64,000 nt of DNA from Bradyrhizobium tropiciagri. Lineage in GTDB: Bacteria; Pseudomonadota; Alphaproteobacteria; Rhizobiales; Xanthobacteraceae. Numbering within the stretch: the stretch's first letter is position 1; every line of letters begins with the position of its first letter. The DNA lies in assembly GCF_018130545.1 (NCBI RefSeq), contig NZ_JAFCKF010000014.1, forward strand, positions 1 to 64,000, in the 5' to 3' direction. A program made the translations under genes and the position numbers. Below the pieces are notes generated by a model. The model did no database searches and had not been told where the DNA came from. It saw only the letters and a program-made list of their open reading frames with translations. Below are positions 23,568 through 33,100 of the stretch, piece by piece.

Positions 23568-26006
23568 TCACTCGGCTGCGGTGGCTTCCGCTGATGGCTC
23601 GCCTTTCCAGCTCAGGATCTCTGCGGCCAGGATCGGATGATTGAAACCCTTCAGCACGAGATCGTCGATGGCGCGACCTTCGACGCAAGTCTCGACCATG
23701 CCGTAGACGCGGCGGCTCACCACGATCTGGCCGGCCTTGGCCTCGCCGCACAGGCGGGAGGCCAAGTTGGTGACGCTGCCGATCGCGGCATATTCCAGCC
23801 GTTGCTCGAAGCCGACCTGGCCGAGCGTAGCATAGCCGAGTGCGATGCCGATGCCGAAGCCGAGGCTGTGCCCGCGGTTGCGCCACTTCTCGGTCAGCGG
23901 GCCGACCGTGTCGCGCATCTCCACCGCCATCTTCACGGCGCGCGCGGTGTGGTCGGCGAGCTGGATCGGCGCGTTGAACAGGATCATCACGCCGTCGCCG
24001 GCATATTTGTCGAGCGTGCCTTCGTATTTGAAGATCAGCTTGCCGAGGGCTGCGTGATATTCGCGCAGCACGTTCATCGCCTCCTCGGGCTCGGTCGCCT
24101 CGGTGAAGGCGGTGAAGCCGCGCAGGTCGCAGAACACCACCGTGACTTCACGGCGATGGCTGTCGAGCAGGCCCTCGGGATTGTCCGACGAGGCGATCAG
24201 CTGCGCCACCTGCGGCGCCAGGAAGCGCTCCAGCCGTCGGACGCGCTCGAGCTCGCCGAGCTGGGTCTCGACCCGCTGCTCCAGCGACTTGTTCCAGTCC
24301 TTGAGCTGCTCGGTCTGTTCGCGCAGCTTGTCGGCCTGCTCGCGCACGGTGCTGTTGGCTTGCTCCAACGCGTGGCTCTTCTGGTCCACTTCGGTGAACA
24401 GCCGCGCATTGCGCATCGCCAGCACCGCCTGGTGCGCGAAGGTCTTCATCAATCCGATCAGGCTCGCGGGGAAGTCGCCGGCTATCTTGCGCAGCACGAC
24501 GAGCGAGCCGAGCACGCCCTGCTGATCGACCAGCGGCACGATCAGCACCGAGTGGAAGCCGGCGCCGACCACGACATCGCGCAAGGGATGATCGGGCTGG
24601 TCGGTGAGATCCGGGAACGCCAGCGGCTCGCCCTTCGCCGCGGCTTCGCCAAGCGGACTGTTATCAGCCTCGATCGTGCGATGGCTGCCCTCGGCCTCGC
24701 CATCGATGCCGATCGATTGCGTCAGGTTGAAGCTGCGCTGCGCGGCGTCATAGCCATAGATCAGCACGGCATCGGCATGGGTGATCTCGAGCGCGCGCGC
24801 GGCGACCGTCGGCAGCACGGCGTTGAGGTCGAGCGAGGACGCCACCGCGCGGCCGACCTCCTCCAGCACCTTCAGCTCGTTAATCGACTGCGCGAGGTCA
24901 CGGGTGCGCTCCTTCACCTTGCCTTCGAGGTCGGAATAGGTCTCGGCAAGCTGTCCCGCCATGCTGTTGAACTGGCCGGCGAGCTCTTCCAGCTCATCCG
25001 CGGTCTTCACCTCGATGCGATGGCCGAAGTCGCCGGCGCCAAGTCGTCTGGCGCCGGTGCGCAGCGCGGTGATCGGCACCAGCATGCGCCGCGCCAGGAT
25101 CGTGCCGGCGATGATCGCGACCACGAGGCCGAGCGCGATCAGCAACGCAACGCGCACCAGCTGGTCGCGGATCGGGGAGAGCGCCTGCGCGGTCGGCTGC
25201 TCGTAGAACACGTGCCAGCCGAGGTCGGGAGCCGCGGTCGCCGTCGTCAGCACCGCGTTGCCGTCGACATCCTTGCCGGATGCGATAGGCCTGCCGCTCG
25301 GCCGCAGCACGGCGGCGACCTGCGGCAATGCGGAGAGGTCCTTGCCGACCTCCGGCCCCTTCGATGAGCTCGCCAGCACGCGGCCCTTGGCGTCGACGAC
25401 GTAGGCATAGGCGAGACGGCCGACCTGGGAGTCGCCGAAATAGTCGTTGAGGAAGCGCAGGTCGATCTCGGCCACGGTGACGCCGGCATTGAAGCCGGAA
25501 TGCTGCTCGCCGATCGACATGAAGGGCCGCTCGTCGCGAAAATACGCCGGCGCGTAGGCGGTGCCGCGGCTGACGGTCTCGATGAAGCGGAGGTCGCGGG
25601 AGAGGTCGGTGTTGGAGTTCACCGTGACGGTCTGGCGCGACAGCCGCAGCAGCTCCTGGCCCTGGCTGTTGATCAAAGTGAGCTGGCTCACCGCCGGCAC
25701 CTGGCCGAGCAGCTGGGCATAGTCGGCACGGCGCAGCTCGATCGTGTTGGAGGAGGCGCGGGTCACCCAGGAGATCTGGCGCTCGAGATCGGAGATCGCC
25801 TGCTCGATGCGTTTGGCGGTGGCGTCCGCCTTCTCGCTCATCGCATCGGTCAGCGTGCTCTTGATGCCGCGGTAGCTGATCCAGGTTTCGAGCGCGCCGT
25901 TGACCGCGAGCACGAACACGACAAGGCCGACCAGCGCGAGGACGTATTTGGCGAACAGGCCGCCGCGCAGGAACCAGTTCTTGCCGTTGTCCGCAGCCCC
26001 GTTCAT
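23568..26006 (-). CDS. Membrane class III adenylate/guanylate cyclase with GAF domain
   Basis: An 812-residue signalling protein. It has an N-terminal membrane span (about 20-40), a periplasmic sensor (about 45-280, Cache-like), a second span, HAMP, a coiled coil, a GAF domain (about 395-545, starting SLDLNAVLPTVAARALEI) and a C-terminal class III cyclase domain (about 610-795). Metal-binding Asp residues are in VVFCDLRGFTAF and YAGDGVMILFN. Adenine-recognition residues are not certain, so the product may be cAMP or cGMP. The start is placed at ATG 26006 because GAGG precedes it. Together with the Crp/Fnr gene at 28441 it may act in a cyclic nucleotide circuit. Confidence 0.85.
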   Translation of the reverse strand: MNGAADNGKNWFLRGGLFAKYVLALVGLVVFVLAVNGALETWISYRGIKSTLTDAMSEKADATAKRIEQAISDLERQISWVTRASSNTIELRRADYAQLLGQVPAVSQLTLINSQGQELLRLSRQTVTVNSNTDLSRDLRFIETVSRGTAYAPAYFRDERPFMSIGEQHSGFNAGVTVAEIDLRFLNDYFGDSQVGRLAYAYVVDAKGRVLASSSKGPEVGKDLSALPQVAAVLRPSGRPIASGKDVDGNAVLTTATAAPDLGWHVFYEQPTAQALSPIRDQLVRVALLIALGLVVAIIAGTILARRMLVPITALRTGARRLGAGDFGHRIEVKTADELEELAGQFNSMAGQLAETYSDLEGKVKERTRDLAQSINELKVLEEVGRAVASSLDLNAVLPTVAARALEITHADAVLIYGYDAAQRSFNLTQSIGIDGEAEGSHRTIEADNSPLGEAAAKGEPLAFPDLTDQPDHPLRDVVVGAGFHSVLIVPLVDQQGVLGSLVVLRKIAGDFPASLIGLMKTFAHQAVLAMRNARLFTEVDQKSHALEQANSTVREQADKLREQTEQLKDWNKSLEQRVETQLGELERVRRLERFLAPQVAQLIASSDNPEGLLDSHRREVTVVFCDLRGFTAFTEATEPEEAMNVLREYHAALGKLIFKYEGTLDKYAGDGVMILFNAPIQLADHTARAVKMAVEMRDTVGPLTEKWRNRGHSLGFGIGIALGYATLGQVGFEQRLEYAAIGSVTNLASRLCGEAKAGQIVVSRRVYGMVETCVEGRAIDDLVLKGFNHPILAAEILSWKGEPSAEATAAE

Positions 26007-26141
26007 CCAGCCTCGTCCGTCCCCTCCAATCCGTCGGGTGCGCACCTGTATCTGCTGCTGTTTAGCACGGATCGGCGGGGCGAGGCGGCCCCTCGGGCCG
26101 CATGGTTAGCCCTGGATAATGGCGGGGGATATCCGGGAATA

Positions 26142-28229
26142 TCAGCGATTGAACAGCTGACGCAGCACGTCCTTCATCGCGGGATTGTCGTGCTGCTCGG
26201 CGGTCTCGCCGGGCGGAGGGGACGGCGGCGGGACCTGATCGGTGGCCGGCGGCGCCTCCGCCTCGGGCTTGGTCAGGCTGCGGCTCGGGCGCGAGGCGTT
26301 GCCCTGGTTGAGGGTGGAGAGGCCCTGCTGCAGCAGGTTCCCGATGGTGTCGCCGAGCTGCCCGCCGAGCGGGTTGCTCTGGCCGGCGGTGCCTCCGGCT
26401 GGACCCTGGCCGGTGCCGGGCTGCGTACCGTTTCCACTGCCGCCCTGCGCGCCGTTGAGGAGGTTGGTGAGCCCGTTGAGCCCCTGGCTCAGGCCCTGTT
26501 GGCTCAGACCCTGGCCGTTGGCGCCGAACAGGCCCTTGCCCATCTCCTTGAGCTTGGCATAGGCGGCCCCGGGATTGTCGAGGATGCCCTGCATCTCCGG
26601 ATAGATCCGCGGGGAGACCCAGGGTCCCTCGAGCATCACCGGGATGCCAAGGCCGACCGGATTGCCGGCGCGGCCCTGGCCTTCGGTGGTCATCACGAGC
26701 TGCGGCTCGACCCGGAACCCGATCTGGCGGGTGTTGAGGTCGATGGTGCCGACGCCGGTCATCTTCACCAGCGGGCCGATCAGATTGAGATCGGTGGTGA
26801 CGGCCTGACCCTTGTCGACCTTGAACGAGGCCGAGAGCTGGCTGAGATCGGTCGACAATTCCTGGCCCTGCTGCCAGCCCGACAAGGGGCTGGTGGTGAG
26901 GTTGCGGATCATCTGCGCGACGTTGAGGCCGAGGATCTTGCCGTCCTGGAACACGACGAAAGCGGTGCCGCCGAGATTGCCGACGATGGCGCGCTCACTG
27001 CTGCCCTGCGAGGTCAGTGCGAGCTTCGCCTGCATCTTGCCGTCGAGCTTGTCGAATTCGGCGAGGCTCTTCAGCACCGGCAGCGCGCGCACGCCGGCGA
27101 GGTCGAGCCGCATCGCGTAGGTTGGAGCAGCAGCCCGCGCGTCGATCGTGACGTCGCCATTGGCGGTGCCATCATAGGCGCCGAGATTGGTGAGCCTGCC
27201 CTTCAGCACGCCGCTGTCGACCGACGCATCGATCGCCGCCTGCGAAAAGCGTCCGTTGCCGATCACGAGCTCCGGCGTCGAAATGCGCGCCTGCGCGTCG
27301 ACGTAGTTCAGTCCGTTGAGATCGATCGACGCGTTGCTCCAACTATTCGTGCCCAGTGGCTGCGTCGTGTCGGAGTGGCCCGGCGGCAGCGCAATCGCAA
27401 TGCGCTGGAAGTCGAGATCGAGCTTCACCAGCGGCTTGTTGCTGGCGAAATCGACCGAGGCCCAGCCGGTGAAGCCGCCATCGCCGAGCGTGCCGGACAC
27501 GCCGTTGAACATCAGAACCGTGCCGTTCAGGCGCAACTCCGCATTGGCCTTGATCGCTGCGGGCAACAGGCCGGGCGCATCGATGTTGAACTCGGCCGGC
27601 ATGCTCTGGCGCTCCAGCGGCGCTTGCGGCGCGGTCGCGCGGATCTCGAACTTCAGCGCCTTGTCGCTCGCGCGGGCGTTCCCGGTGACGACGACCTTGC
27701 GGTCGTCGCCGATGGTCGCGTCGGCATTGAGCGTCTCGATCCGGCTCTCGACCCGGTCGCGCAGATTGGCGAACACGACCGTGCCGCCGCTGACACTGAC
27801 GTGCCGGATCGTGATGCCGCCGCTGTCGGACGCCGACGACTTCGCCGGCGGATTATGGTCGCGGGTGCGCTCGCGCTGCAGCGGCAGGTTGACCACCGGC
27901 TTGACGATCGCGAGGTCGGTGATCTCGGGCCGGCCCGACCACAGGCTCGACAGTGTCATCTCGGCGTCGACGCTGGCGGCGGCGAACCGGTTATTGGCCT
28001 CGCGGTCCCGCGGGTCCTGCAACACGACGTCGTTCAGCGTCAGATTGACCGTCGGCCAGAGGCCAATCCTGGCGCCGCCGTGGATGGTGAGCTGGTAGCC
28101 GGTCTGCCGCTCGACCCGCTCGGTAATGGCAGACGTGAGGAACGAGGTGGGGATCCCGATCACGGCCACCAGCGCGAGGATCACGACCACGGCCGCAACG
28201 GCAGCCCCGGCAAATCGCAGTGCTCTCAT
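26142..28229 (-). CDS. AsmA-family protein
   Basis: A 695-residue protein with one N-terminal membrane span (about 8-28) and a large periplasmic part. The first ~120 residues (TGYQLTIHGGARIGLWPTVN, with LTLNDVVLQDP) are the AsmA N-domain, and FRVEPQLVMTTEGQGRAGNP with VGLGIPVMLEGPW is the C-terminal AsmA-like segment. The tail is Gly/Gln/Pro-rich, disordered and without known motifs. AsmA-like proteins bridge the periplasm and are thought to move phospholipids toward the outer membrane. It is a single gene divergent from the Crp/Fnr regulator. Confidence 0.85.
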   Translation of the reverse strand: MRALRFAGAAVAAVVVILALVAVIGIPTSFLTSAITERVERQTGYQLTIHGGARIGLWPTVNLTLNDVVLQDPRDREANNRFAAASVDAEMTLSSLWSGRPEITDLAIVKPVVNLPLQRERTRDHNPPAKSSASDSGGITIRHVSVSGGTVVFANLRDRVESRIETLNADATIGDDRKVVVTGNARASDKALKFEIRATAPQAPLERQSMPAEFNIDAPGLLPAAIKANAELRLNGTVLMFNGVSGTLGDGGFTGWASVDFASNKPLVKLDLDFQRIAIALPPGHSDTTQPLGTNSWSNASIDLNGLNYVDAQARISTPELVIGNGRFSQAAIDASVDSGVLKGRLTNLGAYDGTANGDVTIDARAAAPTYAMRLDLAGVRALPVLKSLAEFDKLDGKMQAKLALTSQGSSERAIVGNLGGTAFVVFQDGKILGLNVAQMIRNLTTSPLSGWQQGQELSTDLSQLSASFKVDKGQAVTTDLNLIGPLVKMTGVGTIDLNTRQIGFRVEPQLVMTTEGQGRAGNPVGLGIPVMLEGPWVSPRIYPEMQGILDNPGAAYAKLKEMGKGLFGANGQGLSQQGLSQGLNGLTNLLNGAQGGSGNGTQPGTGQGPAGGTAGQSNPLGGQLGDTIGNLLQQGLSTLNQGNASRPSRSLTKPEAEAPPATDQVPPPSPPPGETAEQHDNPAMKDVLRQLFNR

Positions 28230-28356
28230 GTCGATATTCCAGGCCGGGCAAGCAGGGTTCCGCCGCGCAAGGACACGGCCGTTCGCACGAGATTATCCCG
28301 CAAACGGGACCTCGCTCCAACGCCGGGAAAAATAATCCGTTACCAGCATGAACTTA

Positions 28357-28372
28357 TGTGACCTCAAACACA
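28357..28372. promoter_or_regulatory. CRP-like palindrome before the Crp/Fnr gene
   Basis: TGTGACCTCAAACACA matches TGTGA-N6-TCACA at nine of ten positions. It lies 69 bases before the ATG of the Crp/Fnr gene and 128 bases before the start of the divergent AsmA gene. Auto-regulation is the natural reading, but the consensus of this regulator is not known. Confidence 0.45.
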
Positions 28373-28440
28373 CTCTTATGAGGGTGATTTTTGCTAACCG
28401 GGCGGCGGGGACTGCTCGGATTGATTTGGAAGGCAGTACA

Positions 28441-29115
28441 ATGAACAAACAGGCCGAATTTGCGGTCATTCTGAAGATGAATCCGATGTTCGCCGATCTC
28501 GGTGCGGACGAGTTGCAGCGGCTTTCGGGCCTTTGCCACACCCAGCAGTTGGCGACCGGCGAGGTGCTGTTCCAGAAGGGAGATCCCGGCGATGCCTTGT
28601 TTGGGGTCCGCCGCGGCCAGATGCGGATCGAAACCGGTGCCTCTGACGGCAGCCGGCTGACGCTCAACTTCATGGGATCCGGCGACCTGTTCGGCGAAGT
28701 CGCCGTGCTCGACGGGCAGGATCGCACTGCGGATGCGACCGCGGGCGAGCCGACCGAATTGTTCGTGCTGCGGCGGGAGGATTTCCTGAGCTTCCTCGAG
28801 CGTGAGCCCAAGGTTGCGGTCCGGTTGATCGAATTGCTGTGTCAGCGCATCCGCTGGCAGAGCGAGCGGATGGAAGAATCCGTGCTGCAGCCGTTGCCGG
28901 TCCGTCTCGCGCGCCGGCTGTGTGCGCTGGCCGAGGATTTCGGTTCCGAGGTTCACATCTCGCAGGAGCAGCTCGGCATCTTCGTCGGCGCCGCGCGCGA
29001 AAGCGTCAACCGGCAACTGCAGACCTGGCGCAAGGACGGCATCGTCGACCTGCAGCGCGGCCGGATCATGCTGCACAACATGACCAAGCTGACGGCGGTC
29101 GCACGCAACGATTAG
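28441..29115 (+). CDS. Crp/Fnr-family transcription regulator
   Basis: A 224-residue regulator: cyclic nucleotide-binding beta-roll (about 15-130, with VLFQKGDPGDALFGVRRGQM and GSGDLFGEVAVLDGQ) and a C-terminal winged helix with ISQEQLGIFVGAARESVNRQ. The phosphate-binding cassette F-G-E-V-A-x-L-D is close to that of Crp-type proteins, but the Arg-Ser/Thr that follow in cAMP-binding proteins (here QDRTADATAG) are only partly kept. There is no N-terminal Cys cluster, so it is not a typical Fnr oxygen sensor. Start at ATG 28441 with GGAAGG upstream. It may bind cAMP, another small ligand or none. Confidence 0.85.
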   Translation: MNKQAEFAVILKMNPMFADLGADELQRLSGLCHTQQLATGEVLFQKGDPGDALFGVRRGQMRIETGASDGSRLTLNFMGSGDLFGEVAVLDGQDRTADATAGEPTELFVLRREDFLSFLEREPKVAVRLIELLCQRIRWQSERMEESVLQPLPVRLARRLCALAEDFGSEVHISQEQLGIFVGAARESVNRQLQTWRKDGIVDLQRGRIMLHNMTKLTAVARND

Positions 29116-29116
29116 A

Positions 29117-29150
29117 AACGCTTTCGAGCGAAGCCGACAATCGGTTCGCC
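29117..29150. repeat. Decayed copy of the ACCGGTT-type repeat
   Basis: CGCTTTCGAGCGAAGCCGAC and AATCGGTTCGCC resemble the elements at 19669-19717 and 37001-37049 but with several changes. It directly follows the Crp/Fnr stop codon. Confidence 0.45.
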
Positions 29151-29194
29151 AAGGATCGCGACAAAGGGGACGCCAGGCGGAACGCATGCAACGT

Positions 29195-29223
29195 GCGCGC
29201 GAGAATGTGAATCTCTCGCGCGC
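29195..29223 (+). terminator. Hairpin terminator after the Crp/Fnr gene
   Basis: Perfect 10-base arms GCGCGCGAGA and TCTCGCGCGC with a 9-base loop, followed by TTTG. It is 80 bases after the stop of the regulator and is the first strong hairpin, so it is a probable intrinsic terminator; the T-run is short. Confidence 0.55.
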
Positions 29224-29355
29224 TTTGCCTGCGAATGTTGACGCACTCTTGCCTAAAAGAGTTGCTTGCATGACGAGGCCGCTGTCGCTTTCATTGCGGT
29301 GCCGGTCCTTGGGGTGACACCCAGCCTTGCTGGCCTCACACCATCCACCTGCAAA
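29224..29355. ncRNA. Possible small RNA region
   Basis: No coding sequence is seen between the two hairpins. A TTGACG at 29238-29243 might be a -35 box, with a weak -10, and the segment ends at a strong hairpin (29356-29390). GGGGTGACACCC can form a short internal stem. A small RNA is suggested by this arrangement only. Confidence 0.25.
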
Positions 29356-29390
29356 CCCCTGCGGTCTTTCCCGTTGACCGCAGGGGTTTT
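29356..29390 (+). terminator. Strong intrinsic terminator hairpin
   Basis: Perfect 11-base stem CCCCTGCGGTC / GACCGCAGGGG with a 9-base loop, followed by TTTTG. This is the best intrinsic terminator in the window. The flanking A-run before the left arm makes it fair for minus-strand use too. No gene ends close before it on the plus strand apart from the Crp/Fnr gene 240 bases upstream. Confidence 0.8.
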
Positions 29391-29500
29391 GCGTTCCGGG
29401 CACCGCTGAGCGTTGCGGCCGCAGCTAATGCGCGCTCCCTCCAGCCGGCATCAATTCCCGCGCTGACGTGGTATAGACGGACCATAAACGGGAGTTCGCA

Positions 29501-30136
29501 ATGAGCAGCCAGAACGCGGGCGGCAAGCCGCCGGTCAAGTCGCAGGAGGATCTTCGTGGGCACTTCGGGCAGGTGAGCCCGCTCGCGGAGAAGAAGGTCC
29601 TCCACCATCTCGATAAGTTCTGCCGCGACTTCATCGCGCTGTCGCCGTTTCTCATCATTGCTTCCAGCGACGGCAATGGCCATGCCGACGCCAGCCCGCG
29701 CGGCGATGCGCCGGGCTTCGTCTCGGTGCTCGACGACAAGACGCTGCTGATCCCGGATCGGCGCGGCAACAACCGGGTCGACACGTTCGGCAATATCATC
29801 GCCTCGCCCGGGATCGGCTTGATCTTCATGGTGCCCGGCATCAACGAGACGCTGCGCGTCAACGGGCGGGCCGAGATCTCGCAGGAGGCGGACCTGCTGA
29901 CGCCGCTGACGGTACAGAACGTCACGCCGGTCATTGGTCTCAAGGTTCATGTCCATGAGACCTATTTCCATTGCGGCAAGGCGCTGATGCGCTCGAAGCT
30001 CTGGAATGCCGACGCGCAGGTGGAGCGCCACAGTTTCCCGACGCTCGGCCGGATCATCGCCGAGCAGACCGCCGCGGTCGAGGTCGAGGTCGCCGAGAAG
30101 GCGATGGAAGAGGCCTATCGCACGCGGCTGTATTAG
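29501..30136 (+). CDS. Pyridoxamine 5'-phosphate oxidase-family flavoprotein
   Basis: A 211-residue protein of the PPOX-type split beta-barrel group. The core reads FIALSPFLIIASSDGNGHAD then ASPRGDAPGFVSVLDDKTLL, with RRGNNRVDTFGNIIASPGIG, the typical FMN-binding arrangement of the MSMEG_1061-like subfamily. Such proteins bind FMN or F420 and reduce small molecules; the substrate is unknown. GGGAG precedes the ATG. It is convergent with the RND pump gene, 18 bases apart. Confidence 0.83.
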   Translation: MSSQNAGGKPPVKSQEDLRGHFGQVSPLAEKKVLHHLDKFCRDFIALSPFLIIASSDGNGHADASPRGDAPGFVSVLDDKTLLIPDRRGNNRVDTFGNIIASPGIGLIFMVPGINETLRVNGRAEISQEADLLTPLTVQNVTPVIGLKVHVHETYFHCGKALMRSKLWNADAQVERHSFPTLGRIIAEQTAAVEVEVAEKAMEEAYRTRLY

Positions 30137-30154
30137 CCGCGCCGCGAATTCGGC

Positions 30155-33100
30155 TCACTCCGCGGCGGGCGAGATCATGCTTGGCGGGCCGGGCGGCCGC
30201 TTGGTGTCGTCGGGCTTCGGCTCGCTCGGGGTCAGCTCGTGGTCGGCATGCGAGACCACGAGCCGCTTGCCAAAGCGCCAGATCAGGCTGCCGATGTCAT
30301 CCATCACCATGAACATCGCCGGCACGAACACCAGCGACAGCACGGTCGAGAAGATCAGGCCGCCGATCACTGCGAGCGCCATCGGTGAGCGGAACTCGCC
30401 ACCGGCGCCGAACGCCAGTGCTGACGGCATCATGCCGGCGGCCATCGCGATCGTCGTCATCACGATCGGGCGGGCGCGCTTCATGCCGGCGTCGATCATG
30501 GCGTCCTCGCGCGCCTTGCCGTCGCGGATCGCCTCGACCGCGAACTCCACCAGCATGATGGCGTTCTTGGTGACGATGCCCATCAGCATCAGGATGCCGA
30601 TCCACACCGGCGTGGTGAGCTGCTTGCCGGTCAACAGCAGCGCGCCGATCGCGCCGCCGATCGAGAGCGGCAGCGAGAACAGGATGGTGATCGGCTGCAG
30701 GAAGGTGCCGAACAGCAGCACCAGCACGGCATAGACCATCATCAGGCCGGCGGTGATCGCGGTGGCAAAACCGTCGGACAGCTCCGCGAGGCTCTCGGCG
30801 TCGCCGGACGGGCTGACCTTGACGCCCTTCGGCAGGCTCTTCATGACCGGCAGGTCGTAGATCAGCTTGGTAGCGTCGCCGAGCGCGGCGTTGCCGACGA
30901 GGTCGGCGGCGACGGTGGCCTGCCGTTCGCGGTCGTAGCGGTTGATGCTGGTCGGGCCCTGGTCGAGCTGGATGTCGGCGACGACGGATAGCGGCACGCC
31001 GCCGCGTTCGCCGCGCTGGCCGAGTGGCACCCGCAGCTGCTCCAGCATCTGCAAATCGCTGCGCGCATTGTCCTCGAGCTGGACGCGGATCGGGACCTGG
31101 CGTTCGCCGGCGTCGAACTTCGCCAGCGCCGGGCCGACATCGCCGATGGTGGCGACGCGGATGGTCTGCGACAGGCTCTCGGTCGAGACGCCGAGCCGGG
31201 CCGCGAGCTCCGCGCGCGGACGGATGCGCAGCTCGGGCCGGTCGAGCGCGGTTTCCGAGATCACGTTGGCGATGATCGGGATCCGCTTCATCTGCGTTGC
31301 CAGCTCGCTGGCGACGTTGTTGACGATGTTGCTGTCGGTGCCCGTGACGACCAGCGAGATCGCACGCAGGCCGTTCTCGTCGAGGAACCAGAACCGGATG
31401 TCGGGGACGTTATCGAGCTCCTTGCCGATCGACAGCTCTAGCTCGCGCTGGGTAATCTTGCGGTCGGCCTTCGGCGTGTAGTTGATGATCAGCGCGGCGC
31501 GCCGCACCTCCTGGATGCCCGGCGGCACGCGGCCGCCATCGACGAACACGCTGCGCACTTCGGGCCGCTTGCGCAGGCGCGCCACGATCTCCTCGGTGAC
31601 CTTCTCGGTGTAGGCAAGCTGCGAGCCGGGCGGCAGCTCCATCGCGAGCAGCGAGCGCGCGGTGTCCTGCGCGGGCAGGAAGCCCTGCGGCAGCAGCGTG
31701 ATGCTCCAGATCGAGGCGGCGAACACCGCGAAGCCGACCAGCACGGTGATGTAATGGTGCTTCACCGACCAGGTGACCAGGCTGTGATAGGTGCGCAGGA
31801 TACGGCCGGGCGGCGGGTCGTCGTGGTCGTGATGCTTGAGGAAATAGGCCGCCAGCATCGGCGTCACGAAGCGCGCCGCGAGCAGCGAGAAGAACACCTG
31901 CACCGACACGGTGATGCCGAATTGCTTGAAGAACTGCCCCGCGATCCCCGACATGAAGCTCGCCGGCGCAAAGATCGCGATGATGGTGAGCGAGATCGCG
32001 ATCACCGCAAGGCCGATCTCGTCGGCGGCTTCCAGCGCGGCACGATACGGCGTCTTGCCCATCCGCATGTGGCGGACGATGTTCTCGATCTCGACGATGG
32101 CGTCGTCGACGAGGATGCCGGTCGACAGCGTGATGGCGAGGAAGGAGACCAAATTGAGCGAGAAGCCGAGCAGGTCCATCGCCCAGAAGGCCGGGAAGAT
32201 CGACAGTGGCAGCGAGACTGCGGCGATGATCGTGGCTCTGATGTCGCGTAGGAACAGCAGCACGATGATGACGGCGAGAATTGCGCCCTCGAACAAGGTC
32301 GAGATCGCGGCCTCGTAATTGCCCTTGGTGAACTCGACCGAGGTGTCGATCAGCTTGAGGTCGACGTCGGGATAGGCGACCTTCAGCGCGTCGATCCGCT
32401 TCTGCACCGCGGCCGCGACAACGACGTCGCTGGCGCCCTTGGAGCGCTTGATGCCGAGCGCCACGACAGGCTCGCCGTTGAAGCGGGCGAAGGTGCGGCG
32501 GTCGGCGATGGTGTCGGTGACGGTGCCGAGATCGTCGAGCCGGATCTCGCCGCCGCCGAACAGCGGAATCATCGTGCCGGCGAGCTCGTTCAGCGTCTTG
32601 GCGCCGGCGAGCGTTCGGATCGCCTGGTCGTTCTTGCCGATCTCGGCGCGGCCGCCGGCGACGTCGACATTGGTGCCGCGCAGGATCTGACTGACATTGA
32701 CCGCGGTGAGCCCCACCGCCTGCAGCTTGTCGGGATCGAGCGAGACCAGGATCTCGCGCTCGACACCGCCGATGCGCTCGACCTGGGCGACGCCGCGCAC
32801 GCCCTGCAACGCGCGCTTGACCACGTCGTCGACGAAATAGGACAGCTGCTCGGGCGTCTTGCCGGGCGAGATCGCCGCATAGGTCACGATCGGCAGCCCG
32901 ATCACGTCGACGCGCTGGATCAGGGGCTCGGTGACGTTCTGCGGCAGGTTGGCGCGCACCCGGGTCACCGCGTCCTTGACGTCGTTGAGCGCGCGGTCGG
33001 TGTTGGTCTCCAGCGCGAACTGGATCGTGGTCACCGACAGGCCGTCGGTGATCGAGGAGGAGATGTGGCGCACGCCCTCGACGCCGGAGACACCGTCTTC

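Noticed and set aside
25500-28361. A 953-codon open frame on the plus strand.
   Set aside because: It is antisense to the cyclase and AsmA genes, and its composition is that of a mirror frame.
29185-29310. A short plus-strand frame after the Crp/Fnr gene.
   Set aside because: It crosses a terminator hairpin, lacks a ribosome site and has no protein-like composition.
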